IMG/VR virus record: IMGVR_UViG_3300034196_000024
Location: 1-57,283 of that record
Origin: a virus
DNA length: 57,283 nt
Reading direction: 5' to 3' (one strand)
Positions 7,506-16,141 of the stretch are shown piece after piece. The notes beneath the pieces were generated by a model that searched no databases, was not told where the DNA came from, and worked only from the letters and a program-made list of their open reading frames with translations. The translations under genes and the position numbers were made by a program. The number at the start of each line of letters is the position of its first letter. Position 1 is the first letter of the stretch.

Positions 7506-7813
7506 TGCAGCACGCGAGAACCACCACCTTCGTCATGGGTGAGGCGCTGCAGAGCATCCCCGAGAGTGACCTCACCATGATGGTTCTGTTCGAAGACAAG
7601 AACATCTTTCGGGCGACCATCACTCGGAACGAGGGCGACCTCGTCAACCGGTACCTGGTTCGCCTGCAGCAGTACCTGCTCACCGGGCAGGGACTCTTCA
7701 CATGGACTCGACCCAAGTACCAGGCGGCGGCTGATGTGCTGATCGCCACCATGACGCGACGAGGTGCTGAGAAGGTCGCCCAGGACCTTCTTGACACCTT
7801 CGCCCGGGTCTAG
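7505..7813 (+). CDS. Hypothetical protein (102 aa)
   Basis: Function unknown. ATG 7505 overlaps the upstream stop (TGATG); GTG codons at 7496 and 7502 are alternatives. Predicted alpha/beta with a long central helix (NRYLVRLQQYLL). It is the last gene before the terminator that closes the left-arm operons. Confidence 0.6.
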   Translation: MQHARTTTFVMGEALQSIPESDLTMMVLFEDKNIFRATITRNEGDLVNRYLVRLQQYLLTGQGLFTWTRPKYQAAADVLIATMTRRGAEKVAQDLLDTFARV

Positions 7814-7818
7814 CTGCT

Positions 7819-7838
7819 GGCCTCGCTTCGGCGGGGCC
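7819..7838 (+). terminator. UUCG-capped hairpin terminator
   Basis: GGCCTCGC, loop TTCG, GCGGGGCC: an 8-bp stem with one T-G pair and a stable UUCG tetraloop. It lies 6 bases past the last early gene and ahead of the late promoter. Confidence 0.7.
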
Positions 7839-7915
7839 TAGTAGTGTGTCAATACAGGAATGAAGTCATGCGGTCATTTTTGGCCAGACAGGACGCGGAG
7901 TGCTCCGGCTAAAGG

Positions 7916-7944
7916 TTGACTGCGGGCGGCACAGGCAATAGAGT
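7916..7944 (+). promoter_or_regulatory. Promoter of the structural operon
   Basis: TTGACT (7916-7921), 17-base spacer, TAGAGT (7939-7944), followed by TATCCC. The -10 differs from the TAGCAT of the early promoters but matches those at 38096, 46333 and 56075. The leader of about 55 bases ends in AGGAGGTGA. No other strong promoter is seen for the next 25 kb. Confidence 0.65.
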
Positions 7945-8007
7945 TATCCCAACTCCAAACTTGTCTACGCCATAGAATGGCGGCTACCGCAGGAGGTGAC
8001 TCGCTTC

Positions 8008-8517
8008 ATGGCCCTGCCTACCACATTCAACACGATCCTCGTGGAGAATGACTACGTCGATCTCTCCGGTGCAATCGGTGTGGGAACCGTCACCTTCGAG
8101 CCGGTGGTGGATGGCTTCCTCAATGCCATCACCGACGAGGTCATGGTTATCCCCAAGACGATGGTCGCCACGGTTGACCCGGCCGGGCACATGTCGATCA
8201 CCCTCCCCTTCACCAACGACCCTGATGTCGTGCCGACGTTCACCTACCGGGTGACCGAGCAGATCTCGGGGAAGACTCGAAGCTTCAACATTGAGCTGGT
8301 GGCCACCCTGATTGGCCCCGTCAAGCTCTCGAAGTTGGCTCCAGTGGGGGCCTCTTCACTCGGTACTACTGCGCTGACCAAGGCGATGGCCGATGCGCTG
8401 TATGCCCCCCTCGGGACGGGTCCCACCTTCCAGCTTCGGATGTGGCCGCCGTCGACCGTCGCTCCCACTGAGCTGGACGGGGTTCTCGAGGGCGACCTCT
8501 GGATTCAGCTGCCATGA
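8008..8517 (+). CDS. Probable tail-fibre N-terminal protein
   Basis: 169 residues. The sequence reads as tandem beta sandwich repeats: FNTILVENDYVDLSGAIGVG, then TVTFEPV, a conserved-looking VATVDPAGHMSITLP strand pair, and a C-terminal part (TALTKAMADALYAPLG) like trimeric fibre shafts. Similar proteins open the fibre cassettes of other actinobacteriophages. ATG 8008 was chosen because AGGAGG is 12 bases upstream; GTG 7996 overlaps that site. It is first in the late operon. Confidence 0.6.
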   Translation: MALPTTFNTILVENDYVDLSGAIGVGTVTFEPVVDGFLNAITDEVMVIPKTMVATVDPAGHMSITLPFTNDPDVVPTFTYRVTEQISGKTRSFNIELVATLIGPVKLSKLAPVGASSLGTTALTKAMADALYAPLGTGPTFQLRMWPPSTVAPTELDGVLEGDLWIQLP

Positions 8518-9656
8518 GCCCCTCGCTTCGAGTTCGGTCAGGTACCAGCTGGCTACCGGTCAGCGGTGAAGGTCCGATCTTCACGAACGCCCCTCCTTCC
8601 ACACCTACCGGGCTGACCGCTACGGCGGGGTCGCCGAGTCAGACTTCAGTGGTTCTTACCTGGTCTGCTGGCTATGACCCCGATGGCTCCGTAGTTTCAT
8701 ACCAGGTTCGGGTGAATGGGGTTCTCAAGGGTACTCCTACTTCTCCCACCCTTACCATCACCGGGCTGACTGCCGCGACTTCCTACACGGCAACCGTACG
8801 CGCAATTGATGATGATGGGGCGATGAGCGCCGAGGCCTCCCTGGGCTTCTCTACGGCATCCCCAAGCACTGGCTGGCCTGATGCTGAAAGCACCGGGGCG
8901 CATGGCACGCTTTCCGCTGGCTGGGATCAGTACGACTTCTACGGTGCGACTGATGGTCAGGTCTTCGAGAACTACGAGATCAACATCACCGCGCCGATGG
9001 AGTTCGATGCTTCCCATGCCGGCCGCGTCATCACCTTCCGGAACTGCATCTTCCTTGACGGTGGAGTCTACCGCCTGGTGCTGAATGAGCACGGGGCTAT
9101 CCTGGTCTTCGAGGATTGCACGTTCATCTGCGGCGGGGCAGATAACCCGGCTAACGCAGAAGCGCTGAATGGGTCAGACATCACCACTCTCCGGTGCAAC
9201 ATCTACAATGGGGGGGATGGGATCAAGGCCGGGGTCAACGTCAAGATCTACGACACCTGGATTCATGACCTCTATACCCAGGAGGGAAGCCACAACGACT
9301 GCGTCCAGATCATGGGTACGCAGGGGGATGGCACCGAGGGCTCTGGAGTTCATATCCGAGGTTCTCGACTCGATGCGCAGAACGGAGCTACCTGCATTAC
9401 CCTCTCCACTGGGTCGGCCTGGGGTATGAAGGACATCCTGGTCGAAGAGAACCTCCTCTACTGCAACGGTATTGCGGTTACTGGTGGCTACCAGGCTGGG
9501 GTGGACAACCCTGATAAGGTCTCCAACATCATCTACCGCGACAACAAGGTCAAGTACCCCTCAGGTTCGCCTATCTTCACCTCGGTGGATTCGCCCGTAG
9601 TGGTGACAGGCACAACCTGGTTCGATGGTCCCAACGCTGGAGAGGCAGTCTCATGA
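8514..9656 (+). CDS. Tail fibre: FN3 plus beta-helix
   Basis: 380 residues. Residues 26-118 form a fibronectin type III domain (PTGLTATAGS, VVLTWSAG, YQVRVNG, YTATVRAIDDDG). From about residue 120 to 370 the sequence has the short-turn repeats of a right-handed beta-helix (FRNCIFLDGG, FEDCTFICGG, LRCNIYNGGD, IYDTWIHDLY), the fold of phage depolymerases and pectate lyases. It is probably a receptor-binding or glycan-degrading fibre; no catalytic site can be assigned. The start overlaps the upstream stop (ATGA). Confidence 0.75.
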   Translation: MSPSLRVRSGTSWLPVSGEGPIFTNAPPSTPTGLTATAGSPSQTSVVLTWSAGYDPDGSVVSYQVRVNGVLKGTPTSPTLTITGLTAATSYTATVRAIDDDGAMSAEASLGFSTASPSTGWPDAESTGAHGTLSAGWDQYDFYGATDGQVFENYEINITAPMEFDASHAGRVITFRNCIFLDGGVYRLVLNEHGAILVFEDCTFICGGADNPANAEALNGSDITTLRCNIYNGGDGIKAGVNVKIYDTWIHDLYTQEGSHNDCVQIMGTQGDGTEGSGVHIRGSRLDAQNGATCITLSTGSAWGMKDILVEENLLYCNGIAVTGGYQAGVDNPDKVSNIIYRDNKVKYPSGSPIFTSVDSPVVVTGTTWFDGPNAGEAVS

Positions 9657-10795
9657 GCAACGTCTTTGGCTCCACTGTTCCGGCGAACACCACCGGATCG
9701 ACGACTGGACCGAAGGGCATCCACACCAGGTTCTCGATCTCGGCCAATGGGACGTTGACCGCTGTTCGGTACTACACCATGGCAGGAATGGCCGCTACCG
9801 ATATCTACTTCGGTATCTTCTCGCCGGGTGGAACTACCATGCTTGCCGACTGGTACCAGACTCCTGATCTGGCCGTTGGTTGGCACACCTACAACCTGCC
9901 GACACCCATCGCCCTGGTGACTGGGGTGGAGTACGACCTGCTCATCGGCAAGGAGTCAGGTACGATCAACTACTCCTATGCCCTGGGTGCCCTGCCGATC
10001 ACCGCCAACAACATCACCTTCCTCGCCTCACTGGTTCGAGTGGGTGCCAGCTTCGTCTGGGCAGAATGGGTCAGCGCCAACGAGTTCGATAACTACTATG
10101 TCGACCTCGAGATGACCTTCGCCTCGGCCCTCGACATCTCGGTTGGTGTGGATCAGGCTATCTATACCGGCCAGACTGCAGACCTGGTCGGCACCGCAGT
10201 TGGTGGATCGGGCGGTAAGACTTACGCCTGGACCAAGACGAGCGGCCCTTCGGGTACCTTCGGCAGCCCGCTGGCTGCGGCTTCGACGTTCACCCCCTCT
10301 GGGGCTGGTACCTACGTCCTGCGATGCACGGTTACTGACGGCTCTGGTACAGACTTCGACGAGCTCACGGTTACCGTCTCGACAGTTCCTACGAAGGTGC
10401 CCCTGGCCACCATCAACTCGGCAGTTGACTGGACAGTCTTCGGTGGTGGTACGGTCCAGGAAGTCCTGGCTGATACCTCATCTTCTACCGGGGTACAGTC
10501 GGTTGACAACCCGACCAATGTCGTCATCGACGGAGTCTTCGGGGCAGTGACCGAGCCCCCAGTCGACAGCAGCTTCACGGTCGAGGTGGAGGCTCAGCGA
10601 CTGGAGGGTACTTCAGGTACCTTCGTTGCTCGGCTCTACGAGGGGGCTACCCTTCGATCGACCCAGACCATCTCAGTTCCTTCTGCCCTGACAGTTCTGC
10701 AGATCGTGTTCCCACCAGAAGACATCGCGGTGATCGCCTCTGGTTCCTGGACTTCGGGGCTTCGCTTCACGCTGACCGGAACTGCGGCTCCGTAG
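9653..10795 (+). CDS. Tail fibre with DUF4082- and Ig-like domains
   Basis: 380 residues. Residues 1-165 begin VFGSTVPANTTGSTTGPKGI and resemble DUF4082, a beta-sandwich found in carbohydrate-associated proteins. Residues 166-245 look like an Ig/PKD domain (GGKTYAWTKTSGPSG, STFTPSGAGTYVLRCTVTDG). The C-terminal 130 residues form another beta sandwich. Extracellular sugar binding at the tail is likely. The start overlaps the upstream stop by 4 bases. Confidence 0.65.
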   Translation: MSNVFGSTVPANTTGSTTGPKGIHTRFSISANGTLTAVRYYTMAGMAATDIYFGIFSPGGTTMLADWYQTPDLAVGWHTYNLPTPIALVTGVEYDLLIGKESGTINYSYALGALPITANNITFLASLVRVGASFVWAEWVSANEFDNYYVDLEMTFASALDISVGVDQAIYTGQTADLVGTAVGGSGGKTYAWTKTSGPSGTFGSPLAAASTFTPSGAGTYVLRCTVTDGSGTDFDELTVTVSTVPTKVPLATINSAVDWTVFGGGTVQEVLADTSSSTGVQSVDNPTNVVIDGVFGAVTEPPVDSSFTVEVEAQRLEGTSGTFVARLYEGATLRSTQTISVPSALTVLQIVFPPEDIAVIASGSWTSGLRFTLTGTAAP

Positions 10796-10796
10796 C

Positions 10797-11132
10797 ATGG
10801 CCGTCTCACTCAAGATCGTCAAGATCACTGGTGGGCTTTGGCCTCGACTGAAGGTTACTCAGGTCTCGGCTATCTCTCACTCAGGAGCTAGACTCCGAGT
10901 TACCAGAGTTTCCGCTCTTTCGCCCACGATCCCGCCTCCCGCTCGAAGCCTGCGGATCATGAAGATTTCCGCCTTCAGCTACCCGAACTCTAAGCTTCGG
11001 GTCACTCAGATCAAGGCTATCTCAGAAGCTCATGCTCCTACTCTCTGGCGACGCTACGTCGATGGTGAGTGGGAAGTGCTCGTGGGTACCGTGAAGTCCT
11101 ACGCCGGTAACGGCTCATGGGTTAAGGTTTAG
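10797..11132 (+). CDS. Short protein of four tandem repeats
   Basis: 111 residues, basic and almost free of acidic residues over the first 75. Four related blocks are visible: LKVTQVSAIS, LRVTRVSALS, LRIMKISAFS and LRVTQIKAIS, about 20 residues apart. The C-terminus (WRRYVDGEWEVLVG...GSWVKV) resembles the end of the fibre at 29599-30936 (KKDGSWVI). It is probably a small fibre or fibre-associated protein. Confidence 0.6.
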   Translation: MAVSLKIVKITGGLWPRLKVTQVSAISHSGARLRVTRVSALSPTIPPPARSLRIMKISAFSYPNSKLRVTQIKAISEAHAPTLWRRYVDGEWEVLVGTVKSYAGNGSWVKV

Positions 11133-11142
11133 GGAGGACGTC

Positions 11143-11580
11143 ATGGACGGTAACCTGCTAATGATGGTCTACCTGACTCTCCTGGTTGCTCTGGTCTTGC
11201 ACCGACTCCACCAGATGGACAAGGCTGCTCGAGACCGACACAAGGAAGTCATGGCTCTTCAGCGATCTCGGCAGCGGACGATGGCCTTCGGTCGACAGAC
11301 CCGTCCCGCACCTCAGGTCGACGCTCACTCGGTAACCACGAGACGTGATACTGATGATCTACCACGAACCGGCCGGGAAGGCCGAGCTCGCATGGTTTAC
11401 AAGGGAGGAGATCTCCATGGCGACAGTGATGACAGTGGACTTTCGGTCAGTTCCCGAACATCGGCAGCACAAGTCGGGGAAGCTACAGGACCGGATTCCG
11501 ACCAACGCTCGACCCCGCTCGGCGGATGGGAAGCTCCTGACACCGAAGCAGATCCGAGCACGAGCCCGCCGTCGAGCTAA
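11143..11580 (+). CDS. Putative single-span membrane protein
   Basis: 145 residues. Residues 4-20 (NLLMMVYLTLLVALVLH) are a transmembrane helix, followed by a basic amphipathic helix to about residue 55. The remaining 90 residues are polar and low-complexity and overlap the start of the small terminase by 164 bases, which is unusual. The real product may be shorter, or the tail may be translated without selection. ATG 11143 follows GGGAGGACGTC. A role in lysis or at the envelope is possible. Confidence 0.45.
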   Translation: MDGNLLMMVYLTLLVALVLHRLHQMDKAARDRHKEVMALQRSRQRTMAFGRQTRPAPQVDAHSVTTRRDTDDLPRTGREGRARMVYKGGDLHGDSDDSGLSVSSRTSAAQVGEATGPDSDQRSTPLGGWEAPDTEADPSTSPPSS

Positions 11581-12154
11581 CCGCGCTACCCTCCTGACCG
11601 AGCAGGAGATGGAGATCATGTTCCCCAAGCCCATCGATGAGTGGGATATGGAGGAACTAGCCCGAGGCCGACCCCGAGACTCTCGCGGAGGCTTCCGGGG
11701 CCCCAAGCCGAAGTGGATCACCCGGGTGGTTCACGAACAGTCGATGGAGCGCTTCAAGGCAGCGATTAAGAGCGACATGAATGCGACTACGGTCACGGCC
11801 ATGGATGCTCTTCGTGGAGTGATCAACAACGAGCAGGTTGACGATAAGGGTAAGCCCCTCGTCCCTGCCTCAGTCAAGGTGGACGCCGCCAAGTTCCTGA
11901 TCGAACACGTCGTTGGCAAGCCCAAGCAGCAGCTCGAGGCCGATGTCTCGGTGCAGCTCCAGGGCATTCTTGCCGTGGTCATGGCGAACCCGACCGAGAC
12001 ACTGATGGCTCAGGCCTCAGGCGGTCAGGGATATACCGTTGGCCACTTCCCTGGAGTCACCATTCCTCTAGGGATCGACGACACCATCGATGCCGAGATC
12101 GTGGATGACGACTACGACGACTTCGAGGCTGCCGAGGAGGCGCTCAGTGGATAG
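11417..12154 (+). CDS. terS: Probable small terminase subunit
   Basis: 245 residues from the ATG at 11417, which has GGGAGGAG upstream; a GTG at 11345 in the same frame is an alternative. Basic N-terminal part (QIRARARRRANRATLL), then a helical segment of terminase small subunit character (ERFKAAIKSDMNATTVTAMD, VDAAKFLIEHVVGKPKQQ), and an acidic C-terminus. Small terminases recognise phage DNA and feed the large subunit; the position just upstream of the large terminase supports this. Sequence recognition alone is moderate. Confidence 0.65.
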   Translation: MATVMTVDFRSVPEHRQHKSGKLQDRIPTNARPRSADGKLLTPKQIRARARRRANRATLLTEQEMEIMFPKPIDEWDMEELARGRPRDSRGGFRGPKPKWITRVVHEQSMERFKAAIKSDMNATTVTAMDALRGVINNEQVDDKGKPLVPASVKVDAAKFLIEHVVGKPKQQLEADVSVQLQGILAVVMANPTETLMAQASGGQGYTVGHFPGVTIPLGIDDTIDAEIVDDDYDDFEAAEEALSG

Positions 12155-12398
12155 CTGCCAGATATGCGAACAGTCGAGGGAAGCTCACAACTCCCCCGAC
12201 ATTCACCACGTCTTCTCGGTGGATGGTCGACTGCTTGCCAAGCCGCCCAAGAAGCGCCCGGGGGCTTCTAGCACAGAAGAGGGTCAGGTAGTCCTTCGGC
12301 TCATCAGCCTCCTCCGAGCCAAGGGCCTTCTCTCGACCGAGGACCTCGGGATTCTCTTTCCCGCTCCGGCGGTACCCAGTGATTCTCACCCTGAGTAA
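12147..12398 (+). CDS. Small CxxC protein (83 aa)
   Basis: Starts at GTG 12147 inside the end of the terminase gene. The N-terminus carries C4 and C7 (CQICEQS) and a histidine cluster (DIHHVFS), so metal binding is possible. The C-terminal half has a helix-loop-helix (QVVLRLISLLRAKGLLSTED). Function unknown; its position between terminase subunits suggests a packaging accessory. Confidence 0.55.
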   Translation: MDSCQICEQSREAHNSPDIHHVFSVDGRLLAKPPKKRPGASSTEEGQVVLRLISLLRAKGLLSTEDLGILFPAPAVPSDSHPE

Positions 12399-12732
12399 CG
12401 CCACGCTGCTCAAGCTCAACAACATCGGAGAGCTTCGCCGGCCTTCAGAAGCCGTCGGGGTTATCGTCCACACCAACCGAGTGATCGAGCTTCCCAACAG
12501 GAGTGATCGACCGCACGACCGCTTCCTCTTCGGTGTGGAAGACCTCATGATGGAGCTAGACAACAACCGGGTGACCATGTCCGAGCAAGACTGGGAAGAC
12601 ATGGTCATCTGGCACACTCACCCTGGGGGCCTAGTTGGACCCAGCAGTCTTGACCTGGTAAACAGGGTGGCTCCAGTACAACACCTGGTGATCACCCTTA
12701 CCCCAGAAGGCCCTATTCCGACGCTTTACTAA
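12379..12732 (+). CDS. JAMM (JAB/MPN) metalloprotease
   Basis: 117 residues. The full JAMM zinc motif is visible: E24 in PSEAVG, then H79-T-H81 and S89-x-x-D92 (WHTHPGGLVGPSSLD). JAB domains are isopeptidases or proteases; in lambdoid phages a JAB domain forms part of tail protein K. Here it stands alone between the terminase genes, not in the tail tip. It starts at GTG 12379, overlapping the previous gene by 20 bases. It may mature a virion protein or remove host ubiquitin-like tags (inference). Confidence 0.8.
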   Translation: MILTLSNATLLKLNNIGELRRPSEAVGVIVHTNRVIELPNRSDRPHDRFLFGVEDLMMELDNNRVTMSEQDWEDMVIWHTHPGGLVGPSSLDLVNRVAPVQHLVITLTPEGPIPTLY

Positions 12733-12741
12733 GGAGGAGTG

Positions 12742-12999
12742 ATGGATCTCTCAGGTCACAGTGAGTACGAGGGTGGGGGCGTGATGCCCAACACCGTCTT
12801 TCCCAAGGGGTCCGACGCTCTGACTCCTTCGGACAAGCTTCGACTTCAGTCCATCACGGGGCAGGAGGACGATGCGACGGTTGCGCCGAACCCCTACCAC
12901 TGGCACGGCAATGTTCGCCCCGACCCGATCACGCCTGGTCCGACCGAGGCTGAGATCTACCGGGACGAACGGGATCGGTATCGCGAGACACCCTACTGA
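12742..12999 (+). CDS. Small hypothetical protein (85 aa)
   Basis: ATG 12742 follows AAGGAGG. Pro/Asp-rich, probably extended (HWHGNVRPDPITPGPTEAEI), with an acidic, Arg-rich end. It lies between the JAMM gene and the large terminase. No family recognised. Confidence 0.55.
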   Translation: MDLSGHSEYEGGGVMPNTVFPKGSDALTPSDKLRLQSITGQEDDATVAPNPYHWHGNVRPDPITPGPTEAEIYRDERDRYRETPY

Positions 13000-13134
13000 T
13001 CGATCGCGTGATGCGACGATCGGGGATGACTCAATGGCCGTCCCAAACGCTTCTCTGGGCGATCCAGAGGGGCTGAGCTGACTGATCGGGTCATCGAGCA
13101 GTCTAAGAACGCGAGGGATTCGCGAGGAGGCATG

Positions 13135-14529
13135 ATGGCTCTCAGGATACCGGAAGGCAACGTCTTCCGCAAGGATGAATGGTTCACGCAGACCGGCTAC
13201 TTCCCTCACGATGGCCAGAAGGTCATCCACTACGACCCGACTCGCCACCGAGTGCTCTGCAACGGACGACGGTGGGGCAAGACCATGCTGGGGGGTAAGG
13301 AGTGCGAGACTTTCGCATTCCTGAAGAACTTCCGTGGTGAGCCCATGCGCGGCTGGATCATCGGCCCCGAGTACACCGACTGCGAGAAGGAGTTTCGGGT
13401 CCTTCACGACACCTTCAAGAAGCTTGGTATTGACAAGATCTCCAACAAGTTCCTCAACAACACCGAGAACGGCAACATGCGGATTGCCACCCGGTGGGGG
13501 TTCGATGTTGAGTGCAGGTCCGCCCGTCACCCGGAAAGCCTCGTTGGTGAAGGCCTGGACTTTGTGCTACTGGTTGAAGCTGGACGTCACCGACGCCGCA
13601 TGTTCGGTGACTACGTTCGACCTGCGCTCTCTGACAAGCGCGGCATCAGCATCATGTCGGGGGTTCCTGAGGAGGCAAGCGAACAGTCGCTCCTCTACTG
13701 GGCCTATAACCGCGGTCAGGACATCACGAAGACGCAGTGGAAGTCATGGCGCATGCCCAGCTGGACCAACCCGATCGTCTTTCCCGGGGGTCGGCTCGAC
13801 CCAGAGATCCTCGAGGCTGAGGACGACCTGACCGAGGATGAGTTCCGCCGGCAGTACGGCGGGGAGTTTGTCCAGCGCCATGGTCGAGTCATGACCGAGT
13901 GGGACGACGAGGTGCATGTCAAGAGCCTCGAGTACCGACCCGACTGGCCCCTCTTCGCTGCCGTCGACTTCGGCTTTACCAACGACTGGGTGTGGCTCTG
14001 GATTCAGATCGACCCGATGTACCACACCGTTTACGTGATCGGCGAACACCGATTCCGTCTACGGGACAGTGAGGACATCGCGAGGACTGAGTTCAAGGAT
14101 CACCCGCTCACGCAGAAGCTGGTTGCAATCTACGTCGACCCTGCTTCACCCGATGACGCCAGCATTCTTCGCCGTCACCTGGGAGTTCCGACTCGGGCAA
14201 ACACCGGCGGTGAGCTGAAGACTCGGCTCTCGCTGATCCGGGCTTCGCTCAAGACTCGCCCGGAGCACCTGCCGATCGACCACCCCGAGCGACGTGCTGG
14301 TCTCTACGTCGACAAGTCATGCCACCAGTTGATCTGGGAGATGCGAGAGGGCTATCGCTGGCCCGAGCGCAACCAGGGGGCTGACAACCGCAACTCCAGT
14401 GAGATGCCGCTTGACAAGGACAACCACGGCCCCGAGGCTCTCGGGCGCTTCTACAAGGGTCACATGGAACGATTCGAGACAGCCCGGAAGTCGCGGATGG
14501 GCTCGGTAAAGAAGAGGAGGGTTGCATAG
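13135..14529 (+). CDS. terL: Terminase large subunit
   Basis: 464 residues. The ATPase domain has an adenine-side Gln (DGQKV), Walker A GRRWGKT (44-50) and a Walker B-like FVLLVEAG. The nuclease domain has the RNase H-like first motif AAVDFGFTND. Together these are diagnostic for the motor that packages DNA and cuts the concatemer. ATG 13132 is adjacent, but 13135 is spaced better from GAGGAGG (13124-13130). It is followed directly by the portal gene. Confidence 0.93.
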   Translation: MALRIPEGNVFRKDEWFTQTGYFPHDGQKVIHYDPTRHRVLCNGRRWGKTMLGGKECETFAFLKNFRGEPMRGWIIGPEYTDCEKEFRVLHDTFKKLGIDKISNKFLNNTENGNMRIATRWGFDVECRSARHPESLVGEGLDFVLLVEAGRHRRRMFGDYVRPALSDKRGISIMSGVPEEASEQSLLYWAYNRGQDITKTQWKSWRMPSWTNPIVFPGGRLDPEILEAEDDLTEDEFRRQYGGEFVQRHGRVMTEWDDEVHVKSLEYRPDWPLFAAVDFGFTNDWVWLWIQIDPMYHTVYVIGEHRFRLRDSEDIARTEFKDHPLTQKLVAIYVDPASPDDASILRRHLGVPTRANTGGELKTRLSLIRASLKTRPEHLPIDHPERRAGLYVDKSCHQLIWEMREGYRWPERNQGADNRNSSEMPLDKDNHGPEALGRFYKGHMERFETARKSRMGSVKKRRVA

Positions 14530-14530
14530 C

Positions 14531-16141
14531 ATGGGTAACTTCACGCAGTGGTCCACTCTTGCCGGGCTTCTGAGCAAGAAGCAGACTTGGGTACCCACTG
14601 AGGATCAGGACCGGCTTGCGGCCTACAACAAGTACGACGAGATGTACTGGAATGACCCTACCCAGTTCGCTCTTCGTGTACTCGAGGATGAGCAGCCCCT
14701 GTACATCCCCAACGCTCGCACCGTGGTTGACACCACGGCTCACTACGTGCTGAAGGGGCTGAACCTTAAGGTCCCCAACGCCGAGGGTGGGAGCAAGTCG
14801 CTGCGGGTTGCTCTGGATGCCTTCCTGGATCGGGAGCTCTTCTACTCGCGGTTTCACATCGCGAAGCACGCGGGAGTCGCTCGAGGTGACTTCGTCTTCC
14901 ACCTCACCGCTGACCCTCGGAAGCCCGCAGGTCGACGGATCTCACTCAACGCGGTTGACCCGGCTTCGGTCTTCCCGATCTACGACGATGACCTTCCAGA
15001 CAAGATGGTTGGGTGCCACCTGGCTGAGGAGTACTACCTGCCGGATGAGCCCGACCGAACTCGGGTGCGTCGACTCACCTACCGGCTGGAGGAGCAGAGC
15101 GACGGTACTCGCCGAGTCTCTCGCGAGGAAGCCATCTTTGCTCTCGAGCCGAAGTGGTATGGCCCCAAGGCGGAGAGGATCAAGACAACCATCCCCTTCG
15201 GGTACCTTGACTCTGCCATCCAGGCCCTGCCCATCTACTGGTTCAAGAACCTGGACTGGGACGGTCAGCTCTTCGGGTCCTCGGAACTTCGCGGCTTCGA
15301 GTCGATCCTCCAGAGCGTAAGCCAGGGGTCAACCGACGTTTCAACCTCTCTGGCTCTCGAGGGCCTGGGGGTTTACGCCACTGATGGCGGTCGACCGGTC
15401 AACAATGACGGCACTGAGTCGGACTGGGAGGTTTCTCCCGGTAAGGTGATGGAGGTTCCCTCTGGCTCCTACTTCCGTCGAGTGGAGGGTGTGGGAAGTA
15501 TTACTCCCGCCACTGATCAGCTGAACTACCTCGAGACCAAGCTACGCGAGGGAACCGCCCTGAGTGATGTAGCTCTGGGTAGGGTTGATGTCCAGACGGC
15601 GTCTTCGGGTATCGCGCTGGCGATCAAGTTCATGCCGACCCTCGCTAAGGTCGAGGAACGAGACACCGCCGGCTTGGGTCGCCTCAAGCAGATGTTCTAC
15701 GACTGGAAGATTTGGCACCAGGTCTTCGAGCACGAGACTCTCGAGGGTGAGATCGTCCCCGAGATCGGCGACAAGCTTCCGAGCAACCGTACTGAGCGGG
15801 TCAATGAGCTGAACAACATGCTCGACCGCAAGGTCATCTCCAAGAAGTACTACCGCGAGGAGATGGGTAAGCTCGGTTACGTCTTCCCCCCCGACATCGA
15901 GGGGGAGATCGAGAAGGAGCTCCAGAAGGATGCAGAGCGAGCGGCAGCGACCGCCCCTGCGGGGCTCCAGGACAACGCGGCGGCGGCTGCTACAGGCGCT
16001 CTTCCCCCTCCCGCCGGTGGTGGCATGGCCGAGAAGGCCGCTGCCAACCGCAGCAACAACAAAGATCGTCCGAACGAGAGTTCCGGCACCGAGTCCGGTC
16101 AGCCTCTCGAGCGGCAAGCACGGGGCGGGACGTCCCGATGA
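14531..16141 (+). CDS. Portal protein
   Basis: 536 residues, the usual length for a siphovirus portal. It starts with TQWSTLAGLLSKKQ and a helical clip/stem region. A conserved portal-like segment (NARTVVDTTAHYVL) lies near residue 65, and the C-terminus is Ala/Glu-rich. It forms the dodecameric ring through which DNA enters. Position directly after the terminase and before a scaffold-like protein makes the call firm. ATG 14531 is 1 base after the terminase stop, with GAGGAGGG upstream. Confidence 0.88.
   Translation: MGNFTQWSTLAGLLSKKQTWVPTEDQDRLAAYNKYDEMYWNDPTQFALRVLEDEQPLYIPNARTVVDTTAHYVLKGLNLKVPNAEGGSKSLRVALDAFLDRELFYSRFHIAKHAGVARGDFVFHLTADPRKPAGRRISLNAVDPASVFPIYDDDLPDKMVGCHLAEEYYLPDEPDRTRVRRLTYRLEEQSDGTRRVSREEAIFALEPKWYGPKAERIKTTIPFGYLDSAIQALPIYWFKNLDWDGQLFGSSELRGFESILQSVSQGSTDVSTSLALEGLGVYATDGGRPVNNDGTESDWEVSPGKVMEVPSGSYFRRVEGVGSITPATDQLNYLETKLREGTALSDVALGRVDVQTASSGIALAIKFMPTLAKVEERDTAGLGRLKQMFYDWKIWHQVFEHETLEGEIVPEIGDKLPSNRTERVNELNNMLDRKVISKKYYREEMGKLGYVFPPDIEGEIEKELQKDAERAAATAPAGLQDNAAAAATGALPPPAGGGMAEKAAANRSNNKDRPNESSGTESGQPLERQARGGTSR

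Noticed and set aside
13000-13081. Short open frames between the gene at 12742 and the large terminase
   Set aside because: Very short, without ribosome binding sites, and Arg/Ser-rich in the manner of out-of-frame DNA.
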